Of a stretch of 64,000 nt of DNA, positions 19,901 through 26,833 are shown in pieces. How positions within the stretch are numbered: the first letter of the stretch is position 1; each line of letters starts with the position of its first letter. Source of the stretch: Stutzerimonas nosocomialis (GTDB lineage Bacteria; Pseudomonadota; Gammaproteobacteria; Pseudomonadales; Pseudomonadaceae); the NCBI RefSeq assembly GCF_005876855.1, contig NZ_QLAE01000002.1:124001-188000 (forward strand), read 5' to 3'. The translations under genes and the position numbers were made by a program. Under the pieces are notes generated by a model. It saw only the letters and a list, made by a program, of their open reading frames with translations. It searched no databases and was not told the DNA's origin.

Positions 19901-22900
19901 CCTGGTCGCCACCAACGGCAGCGTCACCGCCGACGGCGGCGGCGTGGGCAAGAACCCGTACCTGTCGCTGTTCTCCAGCGAGCAGACCACCCGCTCCAGC
20001 CGGATCGACCGCTCGGCCACGCTGAACCTGGCCAATACCCACCTGGTCGCCGGCGTCTCCAACCGCCAGGAACTCTACTGGGACGGCACCACGCTGCGTA
20101 CCGTCTCGGCCCTGGGCGACATCGGCGCGCAGTACAAGGCCGCCGGCAGCACCGACGCGTTCCGCCCGCTGGCCGAGATCGACGCCACCCTGGCCGCGCT
20201 GAACCAGCAGCGCGCCACGCTGAACCCGGCGTCGGCCGATTACGCCCGCCTCGGCGAGCAGATCGACCTGTACACCCAGATGCGCGCCAGCACCGCCCAG
20301 GCCCTGGGCGCCGGCGCCAACGGCAGCACCAGCGTGGATACCCTGGTGATCAGCGACATCGTCGCCGGCGCCGGCGACATCAACGTCAACGCCGAGCGCA
20401 TCCAGCAGTCCGGCGCCAGGCTGGCCGCCTATGGCGCGCCGACGGTGATCATCCACAACAGTTCGGACGACTACCTGGTCACCAACGGCATCCTGGTGTC
20501 GGCCGCCGGCAGCGGCAGAATCCTCTCCAGTGGTGCGGCCAAGGTGGCCAACAGCGGCGCCAGCCTGACCGAGGTCGGCCGTTCGCAGTCGGACTACTAC
20601 GATGCCAACCAGCGCCCGGACGTGCCCTCGATCGTCATCGAGAACAGCTACGACACCAGCCTGCCGGGTAACACCGGCAAGGCGCCGGGCATCCTGGTGC
20701 TGGGCGACATCGAGAACCTCAAGGGCAGCACCTCGCTGAGCAACGTCTCGGGCAACGTCTCGCAGTTCGCCACCATCGAGAGCTACCAGCTGAGCATGAA
20801 CGTGCCCAATGGCGACCTGTTCGTGAACCTGCCGGGACGCAACTGGAGCCTGGCCTCGGTGCAGGCCGAATGGGCGAACGTCATCGACGGCCTGAGCCCC
20901 TCGTCCCTCAGCGGTCGCAGCGTGCCCAACTCGATTGCCGAGTTCGCCGCCAACGTGGTCTACAACGCCAACGGGCAGTACGACCGCTTCGGCCTGAACG
21001 ACTACCTGATCCGCCAGTACGGCCGGGGCAACGGACATGACCAGCACATCATCGTCGGCAACGCGATCGACCAGTATTGGGAAACGTCCGACGATTACAC
21101 GGCCAACCGGGCGTTCCTGAACGGGGGCAATTACATCTACACGGCCAACGTGTCGGCCAACGACCATGACTTCTGGTCGGGCAAGACCGGTGCCCGTCAG
21201 TGGTCCTATACCGCGCTCAACGCCTACAACACCGCCAACAGTGCGGCGCTGTCCCAGGCCGATACCTCCGGTTCGGCCCGGAGCGCGCTGCGTGTCGGCG
21301 GCGCCCTGGCGATCAACGCCCGCAACATCAACGTCAACGCCGGCATCGAAGTGGGCAGCCGGACCGACTGGTCGCTGGATCTGGGCAGCGCCACTGCCGC
21401 GGAAATCGCCGGGATCGGCGCCACCAGCGGCCTCGTACGTCTGAACAACCTGAATGCCATCGCCGACGGCAACGGTCTGGACGACGTGCCGCAGGTCTAC
21501 TGGGACGTCGACAACCAGCGCATCCAGGTGCAGCGCATCAAGGCCTCCGGCGGCGGCTCGGTGTCGCTGACCGGCAACATCATCAACACCAACACCCTGG
21601 GCAACATCACCGTCAACTCCGGTTACGGCGACGTCCAGATCAACAACAGCACCGGCCATGGCATGCAGCTGTCGGACATCGACCTGGGCAACGGTGGGCA
21701 GAGCGTGGTGCGCATCACCGACACCCTCAAGTCGTGGGGCGACGGTCGCGCGCAGACCTGGTGGTACGTCAACCAGGCCGGCCAGGACAGCGTCTCGGTG
21801 TACAACGACGCCAACGGCGCCACCGGCCTGGCCAGCGCCGGCCTGAGCAGCGTCATCGGTCGCGAGTTCAGCTACAACCCGCAGACCGGCGCACGCTACG
21901 AGTGGACCCACGACTACCACATCACCCGTGATTACGCCGGTGCCACCACCGTGCGCGGCGACGGTCCCGTCGAGCCCGGTCCCTGGACCTCGGAAATCGC
22001 CACCGCGGACGGCAACGCCTACCGGGTGAGCGACGGCACCGTGGTGGTCCGTGCGCCGACCGGCAACGGCCAGGCCTTCATGCAGTGGGCCGATGCCGAC
22101 ATCGACTACACCACGGTCTATTCGAACGGTGCGATCAGCAATGGCTGGGGCGGTTTCGACAACAGCACCCAGTTCAACCTGGCCACCGACATCAAGCTGA
22201 CCGTCACCAACAGCGTCAAGGCCGACCACGCCATCCCGATCCGCTTCGTCGGCAACAGCGAGTCGCGCCTGAAGGTCGATTCGAACGCCGACGTGCTGAT
22301 CGGCGGCGACATCCGCAACGATGTCGGCACCAGCCGCTTCGACGTCAATGGCGGCGCATTGCTGCAGGCCGGCGGCTCGCTGCAGGGCCTGGACCTGCAG
22401 CTCAACGCCACGTCCGGCATCGGCAGTGCCGACCAGGCGCTGAACATCATCGACTCGCGCGTGACGGGAGCCTCGGTGAGCGCCAGCAGCCAGGGCGACA
22501 TCTTCCTGGCCAGCAGCGGCGACTTCTACGCCAAGGCGATCCAGGCCTCGGGCGACGTCACCGTCAGGGCCAAGGGTGGCATCTACCAGCACGCCGATGC
22601 GGCGGGTGCGTCGATCTCCGGCGACGTGCTCAACCTGCACTCGGGCTCCGGCAGCTCGATCGGCGGCGTGAACGCGCCGCTGATCACCCAGAGCAACGAG
22701 ATCAACGCCTCGGCGCCCGGCAACGTCACCCTGACCCAGGCGGTCGGCAACATGAACGTCGGCTACATCGAGTCGACCCTGGGCAGCGTCGAACTGAACA
22801 CCCCCGGCGGCCAGATTCTCGGCGCGGCACCGAAGGCGGAAGACTACGACGCCCAGCTGCAGGACAAGATCGCCACCTGGCAGGACATGGGCGTCACCGA

Positions 22901-25091
22901 CGCCAACCATGCCGACAGCACCATCAACGGCTACGAGAACCTGGTGGAGCGCTACTACGGCGACTACTGGACCATCCGCGAGCTGGCCAACAACCCCGAC
23001 GGCAGCTTCAGCCTCACCGCCACCGGGATGGACCGCTTCCGCGATCAGGTGGCCGCCAGCCTGGGCCGCGCGCCGACCAATGCGGAAGTCAACGCCGCGG
23101 TCAAGGCGCGCTACCTGGAGGCCAGGGCCTTCCTGGTCAGCGCCCCGGGCGTCGACCAGGGCCTGCTGACCACCTACAGCGACGGCTTCCAGTACAGCCT
23201 GGATACCGGCTCGGAGCAGTACGCGCAGATGACCCATGGCGCGGTCTGGGACAAGAGCATGCTCGGCACGGTGATCAACGCCGGCGCCGCAGCGGGCGAA
23301 CGGCCGTCCACCGGCGCGCTGGCCAACGTCTCGGCCACCCAGGGCGCGATCCGCCTGAACAACGACCCGAACCAGGCGCTGCCGGAGTCGGAGATGCTGG
23401 TGTTCACCCTGCAGGCCAACGGCACCTTCCAGCCGACGGTGACCCAGCTGTCCTCGTCGGAGGGCAACAGCTACTCGGCGAGCCAGCTGCTGGCCTTCCT
23501 GTCCCAGGCCAAGCCGGGGACCATGGAGGCCCAGCAGGTCGACGGCAACACTGTGCGCATCACGCTCAAGCCGCGCTACGACCTGGCGGTGGAGGCGGCG
23601 GAGCCGGTGGTCATCAACGCCAAGGGCGACTACCACGTGGGCACCTCGAAGGACGTGATCCTCAAGGACATCACCGTGGGCGGCACCCTGTACGTCTATG
23701 CCGGGCGCGACGTGATCAACCAGACCGCCGCTGGCGTGGCCGGTGCGGTCACCGGCGGGCTGTACATCGACGCCGGTCGCAACATCGGCTCGCCGGACAA
23801 CCCGATCCAGGTCACCAACGACGGCACCAACCCGGTGACCGTGTACCGCCTGGTGGCACCGGGCACCGCCAACGTGGTGGTGATCAACGGCGACGTGGTG
23901 ATCGGCAAGATCGACGTCCAGGGCGAGACCAACCTGGTGGCCAACGCCGGCAACTTCCACTCGCTGGGCGACCACGCCACCTTCGACGGTGGCCTGGTCA
24001 ACCTGCGTGCGGTGGACGGCGACGACAAGACCTCCGGTTACATCGGCACCGACGCCAACCCGTTCAAGGTGGTGCAGAAGCGTGGCGCGCTCGGCCTGTA
24101 CGGCCTCGGCGCCAACGTGGTGGCCATGCAGAACGACCTGGTGATGGCGGGCAGCGTGCTCGACGGCCGTGTCGGCCTGACGTCCGCGCAGGGCGTCATC
24201 CGCATGGACAGCCCCAGTGCGGTGATCCGCACCACCGACGAGGCGCTGGGCCAGGTGAATCTGGTCGCCGCCACCGGCATCGGCGAAACCGAGGGCGCGG
24301 TCCGCCTGGACACCGGTCGCTTCAACGCGCAGACGCCGGTCGGCGACGTGCGCCTGCACCTGCACCGCGAAGCCAGCGCCGAGCGCGTGCACGCGCTGAC
24401 CGGCTCGGCCTACCTCGTCGGCGACGGTGACGGCGTGCTCGCCAGCACCGACCTGGACCTGGCCGACGTGCGGGTGGCGAAGGACCTGGACCTGCGTGCG
24501 CAGACCCTGCGCGCCAAGGTCACCCAGACCCTGCAGGACACCCCGCTGCGTGTCTGGGCCACCGACCAGGGCGGCGCGGTCGCCGACCGGGTCGAGCTGC
24601 AGGTCGCCGCCGCGCCGCACGTGCGCGTCGAGCGACTCGCCGCGCGCCTGGCGGACGTCCGCACCGACGCCCATCGCGCCAACGTGGTGAGCGGCCACAT
24701 CGGCGAGGAAATGAACCTGACCACCCGCCACGTCAGTGCGCTGATGGACAACACCACGCCGGCCCTGCGTTACGGCCACGACTTCCAGTACTACATCCCG
24801 AAGAAGGACTTCAGCCTGGATCTCGAGGCCCGCGGCGCCACCGGCTCGCGCGCGCCGATGTGGTTCGACGTGTCGCGCGGCGTGTTCACCCGCAACATGG
24901 TCACCAGCGGCCACGCGACCTTCGACCTGGCCCGTCCGCAGTTCAGCCAGGACTACCGGTCCACCGGCAGGAATGGCCTGCTGCAGGCCTTCGCGGCCGC
25001 CTACCCGGTCATCCCTGCGCTGCAGCTGCCGGGCACCCTTTCCAACGCGGCCATCGCCGTGAACACCGAGATCGATGATGAAACTCTGTAA
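10989..25091 (+). CDS. giant two-partner secretion exoprotein (TpsA; filamentous-haemagglutinin / LktA-like adhesin), 4,700 aa
   Basis: The start at 10989 is set by the extended signal peptide region (MNHVYRTIWNHAKGVWQVV), a hallmark of very large TpsA proteins, followed by a hydrophobic core ending LYA-QG at about residue 57. Residues ~58-250 form the TPS secretion domain; the usual NPNG motif is NPHG (146-149). Next comes a beta-helical part, a Lys/Glu-rich insert (~786-843), then ~25 repeats of 53-56 residues (~1265-2670) of the type VAGSVAVN...TxAxV...L.V.A. The repeats are broken by a helical insert (~2183-2240). An aromatic-rich region (~3270-3700), a helical insert (~3955-4105) and a unique C-terminus ending EIDDETL follow. 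I found no cysteine anywhere, so the Cys-hook anchor of HMW1/CdrA is absent. TpsB overlaps the 3' end by 17 bases. Family role: secretion through TpsB, then adhesion or aggregation; target unknown. Confidence 0.92.
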   Translation: MNHVYRTIWNHAKGVWQVVGEHTTRQGKTKSAKSAKAARSAGIVAIGALLGSPALYAQGIVTDGRTATSVTQTGNVTDVHTSTIRNGNGFNSFSRFDVDKGDVANLHVPDSAKALINIVRDQRSEINGILNGYQNGQIGGDIYFANPHGMVVGESGVINVGSLSVSTPDSAFLERMLGADGQINAQAVEQLKAGNVPLSESGLVSIRGQVNATGAITLTAQDVGIETGAQLTAGRQALPRIEQLVNIGDLQSGGALVEANGEIVIVAGNDVKVGGQVVADGAAGHAAGDIEIRAGRNIDLAQTARVSASGQGAGSDGGSVVIKAKQQSSLAKGGVVAANAGETGDGGFVELSADKTVTWGGSLEASAGKGGAAGHVLIDPEEILVSQDQRLGGTNYTLQASKRIDLADGVMISTRDIANYQSASQTEHRDAVSIGDSGSITLEAPTIALGEGAKLYAHTNTDAFKAGDITLKAQAAEGAMLTPGIQVGVGSNKAEILVGADSELRGGQVTLIAEASTALTDALSSDALYNGVDAQGRPIAKVLSDDELEEQSQMLAEAGVTDPNAEDDGFFAGVLDNLASTGLLASVQVLKAEARVDIGDRVTLIASDDVTIAAHAATNAQAEVGELPVGAVVSVTRSDAQLNVGQNVRIESLGGSVELKSQSDSTVETSVEAGALEGLPVTLTANVSHVKGRATTTVGNGSLIKAAFDATVSAEQVKVFDVSASAGDTDGSIGIAVLVALSDLQARNDFNGTLEAGRDANLTAMVDTQSNHHEAAVLLGDENKIVSTLEEKIGEAGEDPKELLQGKVSDGIKELMKTLLKKAVEEEKKKEEGAGEQPAPTKGFLDELGAAGALAYVNHDNQALVNVGGQAKVKAGQNANLSAEVTDLLDSQVSATISDSKNAEKPFDFSTESTGKKNGVGVAILISDQDNSAVLSVRPGAELDALEALGLNAKASLPWVDQSRLSNLIKAFDSDNLGDFLATINEGQSFSTWVNAATAVSGEGAKDDGTTLSGMVDINNVGLTAKVDVADGVNVNQDAAYRGQAQTVDVSARTESQMINVAADPMLFNNEGGKNGFGAGVIVGRYTNTAEATLGAVNLYANALNVEAVTDVDLLNYAVGGSKGGTNALSGSVAVSTLTNLTRAGIDDGANLLLVATPDVGGDLRVSARDETDGLTITGGVVSSSSRAAGVAAGVHDFDRTTEAWLGSRDSDKAPGRTSADGALVVDAGSAGRLGNYALSVAMTAPPAPSTSGAAQSREGTGAFGINVSGSAAVNLVDNRVSARVADDLDVAADSVTVSARDDSAQHAIAGGASVSRNTGNGVGLAGAYTQNTINAEVEAELAANGSVDARRVEVTARNDADALSISAGVSASASASSYQVAGSVSVNAIDATTRARLADGNLSARDGVTVSADDSSTIHAVAGAASFGGKAGVGAGLSINEIGGATEALVENLRGLDTNGDLQVSAHSEADLVSVAAAMGYSNRYAFDGSVAINQVDHDTTAAVRDSRNLLVGGALAVQAGNDSSIWTASGSAAIGNDGAMGAAFGYNTVSDRVAAEILNSQADAGSILVAAEQSSDINALVAGGAVAARSSAVAGSIAINTIDNQASARVIDADLDSAGTLRVDARDHSLIRSLTGALAFGGNGAGVGIAGSYNDISGLVHAAALGGNLKAGDLLRVSALRDQQLQSLAAGVGAGNATGVAGSVAVNRVGGATLAEIAQGAVLDSDGSLLLAARSDSDIETVAGALGVGLSSVGLSGAVAVNQLEGSTAARVTGGANLHAKGLGSGVAVDNGALSGNTGSDLRDRTLTQNVSGIAVIASSTDEVDTVAASVGVGGNTGVAGAVTTNLVGGSTLAEVSGGARLSSEGAAQVGAYHHTRVTTGNGAGAGGGTAGVGASVTTNILDHDTQALVNGASIAAAGALGLNARATHDLNAVVVGAAIGGTAGVNGSVAVTTLDGSVRSKVTDGVLTSTGGGVQIAADADNDLDIVAGGIAGGGVAGVGATVIVSTLQQSTEASTAGATRIDASGLTAIDASASQDVTTVGFTGAGGGTAGVAGTVNVLVANGSTLAAVGAGSRINENLGGAQQDVRLHASDALSTTSVLGTAGVGGVAGVGAGADVQVVRSGAVASVGDGAYVGADRDILIAAENRRDIDSVSVAAAGGGYVGAGAGVSVVSVAAGASAEATKSLDSSLASAQAAARNSGLKGQMGTQFSRAGELQGEINARQQAVSPNDTFLSAPDATRYSAAARVGNAVIDAGRNVQVSASNRTDALSEAAGVAAGLAGAGGGVSVINVGDRSLAELGGTLLAGGNVSISADDGQNGVTQAHAQAGGGGALGLGAAVAVSQKSSQVTARLLDGASVTAGGTLEVAANLDHALKAQTVGTSLGGLAIGASIATASTTGQAEALMGRNVQVRAGNIAVDANARSSNNVDAVGVSGGILLAGNAVVATAVDDTRARAWVGDGSLLLAQNAIGIRASTDPMARAFAIGAAVGKAAIGASVAVAAVNNQVQAGAGAVNLAGASLEVDASAERSRAQSAEARAIGAAGGALLGVNATVASADLDTLVQAELGQGTRLAIGGDASVRASDATRIKTDATGLAVGGALAIGANVGNADINASQLVRFGATGLVGGTLDLSATGSNGIAGEAVAGSGGVIAGSASVLNLDARSATTVDVLGSTDVLSGRTTVLAEHRLDYSADSNSLQAAMVGASGTFIDLDLAADTRVLIRDGASLAAVEGLDVEAHSITQGSALAYSGSGGVLNGSAVLVDNSIRDDSRILVGNGVNLATVGSPLVTDKGHLRMTAHNTLRASDTGRLSAGGAIAAPYAGTEMDVDVTNQVVFGNDVSLSSSGLLQVGAYSDTRATTQARVDVYGLVGAGGGSSKIDLVANQLVRFGANADLLAYGNIGLRAGQSADGNLSNDIRAVANTLVMNNTLIPVTAVLDADAIASTTNDLLFGSNNRVRSVRSIDLVATNGSVTADGGGVGKNPYLSLFSSEQTTRSSRIDRSATLNLANTHLVAGVSNRQELYWDGTTLRTVSALGDIGAQYKAAGSTDAFRPLAEIDATLAALNQQRATLNPASADYARLGEQIDLYTQMRASTAQALGAGANGSTSVDTLVISDIVAGAGDINVNAERIQQSGARLAAYGAPTVIIHNSSDDYLVTNGILVSAAGSGRILSSGAAKVANSGASLTEVGRSQSDYYDANQRPDVPSIVIENSYDTSLPGNTGKAPGILVLGDIENLKGSTSLSNVSGNVSQFATIESYQLSMNVPNGDLFVNLPGRNWSLASVQAEWANVIDGLSPSSLSGRSVPNSIAEFAANVVYNANGQYDRFGLNDYLIRQYGRGNGHDQHIIVGNAIDQYWETSDDYTANRAFLNGGNYIYTANVSANDHDFWSGKTGARQWSYTALNAYNTANSAALSQADTSGSARSALRVGGALAINARNINVNAGIEVGSRTDWSLDLGSATAAEIAGIGATSGLVRLNNLNAIADGNGLDDVPQVYWDVDNQRIQVQRIKASGGGSVSLTGNIINTNTLGNITVNSGYGDVQINNSTGHGMQLSDIDLGNGGQSVVRITDTLKSWGDGRAQTWWYVNQAGQDSVSVYNDANGATGLASAGLSSVIGREFSYNPQTGARYEWTHDYHITRDYAGATTVRGDGPVEPGPWTSEIATADGNAYRVSDGTVVVRAPTGNGQAFMQWADADIDYTTVYSNGAISNGWGGFDNSTQFNLATDIKLTVTNSVKADHAIPIRFVGNSESRLKVDSNADVLIGGDIRNDVGTSRFDVNGGALLQAGGSLQGLDLQLNATSGIGSADQALNIIDSRVTGASVSASSQGDIFLASSGDFYAKAIQASGDVTVRAKGGIYQHADAAGASISGDVLNLHSGSGSSIGGVNAPLITQSNEINASAPGNVTLTQAVGNMNVGYIESTLGSVELNTPGGQILGAAPKAEDYDAQLQDKIATWQDMGVTDANHADSTINGYENLVERYYGDYWTIRELANNPDGSFSLTATGMDRFRDQVAASLGRAPTNAEVNAAVKARYLEARAFLVSAPGVDQGLLTTYSDGFQYSLDTGSEQYAQMTHGAVWDKSMLGTVINAGAAAGERPSTGALANVSATQGAIRLNNDPNQALPESEMLVFTLQANGTFQPTVTQLSSSEGNSYSASQLLAFLSQAKPGTMEAQQVDGNTVRITLKPRYDLAVEAAEPVVINAKGDYHVGTSKDVILKDITVGGTLYVYAGRDVINQTAAGVAGAVTGGLYIDAGRNIGSPDNPIQVTNDGTNPVTVYRLVAPGTANVVVINGDVVIGKIDVQGETNLVANAGNFHSLGDHATFDGGLVNLRAVDGDDKTSGYIGTDANPFKVVQKRGALGLYGLGANVVAMQNDLVMAGSVLDGRVGLTSAQGVIRMDSPSAVIRTTDEALGQVNLVAATGIGETEGAVRLDTGRFNAQTPVGDVRLHLHREASAERVHALTGSAYLVGDGDGVLASTDLDLADVRVAKDLDLRAQTLRAKVTQTLQDTPLRVWATDQGGAVADRVELQVAAAPHVRVERLAARLADVRTDAHRANVVSGHIGEEMNLTTRHVSALMDNTTPALRYGHDFQYYIPKKDFSLDLEARGATGSRAPMWFDVSRGVFTRNMVTSGHATFDLARPQFSQDYRSTGRNGLLQAFAAAYPVIPALQLPGTLSNAAIAVNTEIDDETL
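14780..19000 (+). repeat. coding repeat array within tpsA (about 25 units of 53-56 codons)
   Basis: Successive units share a framework of a Gly/Ala-rich VAGSVAVN-type strand, a T-x-A-x-V strand, a G-x-L-x-V-x-A strand and an AGA-x3-GG turn. Measured spacings between equivalent positions are 55 (VAGSVAVN to LSGAVAVN near 16,090-16,260) and 53 residues (VGASV to VNGSV near 16,670-16,830). Units are diverged in protein sequence, so this is an old array rather than a recent DNA expansion. The limits given are approximate. Confidence 0.75.
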
Positions 25092-26739
25092 GCGTCTCAA
25101 CGCCGGCGACCTGCGGGTCGCCAGCGCCTGTCTCCCGCTGCTGCTGGGCGCGGCCGCATTGCCGTCCGTATCTCTGGCCCAGGCGGTTCCACCGGGCGCG
25201 CAGCCCGGTGCGATCAGCTCCGAGCTGCTGCGCCAGCCGCAGCGCATCGAGCGCATGGAAGCCCTGCCGCAGGGCGAGGCGCCGGTGCTGGACGTGCCGC
25301 TGGTGGGCGACCAGCAGCTGCCGGACAACCCCGGCGTGGCCTTCACCCTCGAATCGGTGGTGTTCAGCGAGACGGCCATCCTCTCGCGCGAAGAGCTCGA
25401 TGCCGTGGTGCAGCCCTACCTGGCGCGCACCGTCGGCTTCGCCGAGCTGCAGCAGGTCATCGTCGCGGTCAACCGGCTCTATGACGACAAGGGCTACGTC
25501 ACCGCCCGGGCGATCCTGCCGCCGCAGCGCATCGAAGGCGGTCGCGTGCGGGTGCAGCTGGTCGAGGGACGCGTCGGCGAGCTGGTGCTCGAAGGCGCCA
25601 CCTACATGAAGCCCGAGTACATCCGCCAGCGGGTGGGCATCGAGTCCGGCGAGCTGATCGAACCGCGCCGCCTGGAAGAGGAACTGTCGCGCTTCAACCG
25701 CCTGAGCGCCGGCGCGCTGTCCGCCTCGCTGCAGCCGGGCAAGGGCTATGGCCTCACCGATGTCTACCTCAACGTCACCGAGCCGCCGCGCAACAGCCTC
25801 GACCTGTTCGTCAACAACCACGGCTACGAATCCACCGGCGAGGAAACCGGCGGGGTCATGTACCGCCACTATGGCGCGCTGGGTGCCGACGACGTGTTCT
25901 CCTTCTTCGGCGCCGGCTCGCGGGGCTCGGGCGTCGGCAGCCTGTCCTACGACGCGCCCTTCAACGCCTATGGCGGACGCATCGGCGCGCGCCTGGGCAA
26001 GAGTTCGGCGCGGGTCGTTTACGGCCCGTTCCGCGATCTCGATTCCAGGAGCGATTCGGAAAACGGCTCGGTGTTCCTCAGTCATCCGCTGTGGAGCAAC
26101 CGCGACTGGCTGCTCACGGGTCAGCTGACCGTCGGCGAGCAGCGTACCGAGAACCGCGTGGCCGGCGTGTTCCTCAACGAAACCCGGGTCAAGTCGACCC
26201 AGGGCGACCTGACCGCGCTGTATCTGGTGCCCGGCCGCTCGGCACGCCTCGGCCTGGGGTACCAGGAAGCCCGCAGCGAGCTGGAGGGTACCCCGGAGCG
26301 CGAAACCTTCGACCTCTGGTCCGGCTACTGGCAGCTCTACCAGGCGCTCGGCGCCGACTGGTACCTGAACGGCGCCGGCGCCTGGCAGTACTCGCGCAAG
26401 GAAGGCGTGCCGTCCAGCCAGCTGTTCCAGATCGGCGGTGCTTCGACCGTGCGCGGCTACCGCCAGGGCGAACTGGCCGGCGACGGCGGCGCCTACGCCA
26501 ACTTCCAGGCCAACTATCGCGTCACCCAGGCGCTCACCGGCTTCGGTTTCTACGACTTCGGCAAGATCGACTCCTCGTTCCGCCAGCCCGAAACCCTCGA
26601 CAGCGTCGGGGCCGGGTTCAACTGGCAAGTGAACCGCCGCCTCGCCACCGAGGTGTCGATGGGCGTTCCGCTCAGAAACGTCCGCAATGACCAGGACGAC
26701 GTCTACCTGAACGTCCAGCTGGTACTCAAGGCGCTCTGA
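25075..26739 (+). CDS. TpsB outer-membrane transporter (FhaC/ShlB/HecB family) for the giant exoprotein
   Basis: A 554-residue Omp85-superfamily two-partner secretion pore. A signal peptide ends SLAQA at about residue 37. Residues ~89-163 are the ShlB-type POTRA domain with the characteristic VNRLYDDKGYVTARAILPPQ segment; a second POTRA follows at about 165-240, then the beta-barrel. The conserved VRGY motif of the L6 loop is at residues 459-462 (Arg460). POTRA domains bind the TPS domain of the partner and the barrel exports it. The ATG at 25075 lies inside the end of tpsA (17-base overlap, two adjacent ATG codons), implying translational coupling. The order tpsA-tpsB is the reverse of many fhaC-fhaB type loci but is as in cdrAB. 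Confidence 0.93.
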   Translation: MMKLCKRLNAGDLRVASACLPLLLGAAALPSVSLAQAVPPGAQPGAISSELLRQPQRIERMEALPQGEAPVLDVPLVGDQQLPDNPGVAFTLESVVFSETAILSREELDAVVQPYLARTVGFAELQQVIVAVNRLYDDKGYVTARAILPPQRIEGGRVRVQLVEGRVGELVLEGATYMKPEYIRQRVGIESGELIEPRRLEEELSRFNRLSAGALSASLQPGKGYGLTDVYLNVTEPPRNSLDLFVNNHGYESTGEETGGVMYRHYGALGADDVFSFFGAGSRGSGVGSLSYDAPFNAYGGRIGARLGKSSARVVYGPFRDLDSRSDSENGSVFLSHPLWSNRDWLLTGQLTVGEQRTENRVAGVFLNETRVKSTQGDLTALYLVPGRSARLGLGYQEARSELEGTPERETFDLWSGYWQLYQALGADWYLNGAGAWQYSRKEGVPSSQLFQIGGASTVRGYRQGELAGDGGAYANFQANYRVTQALTGFGFYDFGKIDSSFRQPETLDSVGAGFNWQVNRRLATEVSMGVPLRNVRNDQDDVYLNVQLVLKAL

Positions 26740-26792
26740 GCCGATCCCGTAGATACCGGATGCCGGCGATCGGCAACCGACGAGCAGAAACG

Positions 26793-26820
26793 AAAGGCCC
26801 ACCACCCGGTGGGCCTTTTT
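26793..26820. terminator. bidirectional terminator, tpsB / OhrR-type gene
   Basis: Stem AAAGGCCCACC / GGTGGGCCTTT with a 4-nt loop (26793-26818) and T-run to 26820; A-rich on the other side. It separates convergent tpsB (+) and the MarR-family gene (-). Confidence 0.92.
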
Positions 26821-26833
26821 CATGGTGCGATGC

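Noticed and set aside
22085-24430. Alternative +2 frame of 781 codons inside tpsA
   Set aside because: Arg/Gly/Gln/Pro-rich shadow composition; the true frame encodes continuous TpsA sequence through the region.
10869-25379. Antisense open frame of 4,836 codons opposite the exoprotein gene
   Set aside because: It is in exact register with tpsA and stays open only because TTA, CTA and TCA codons are missing there. Its translation is Gly/His/Ala/Val-rich with no signal, domain or ribosome site.
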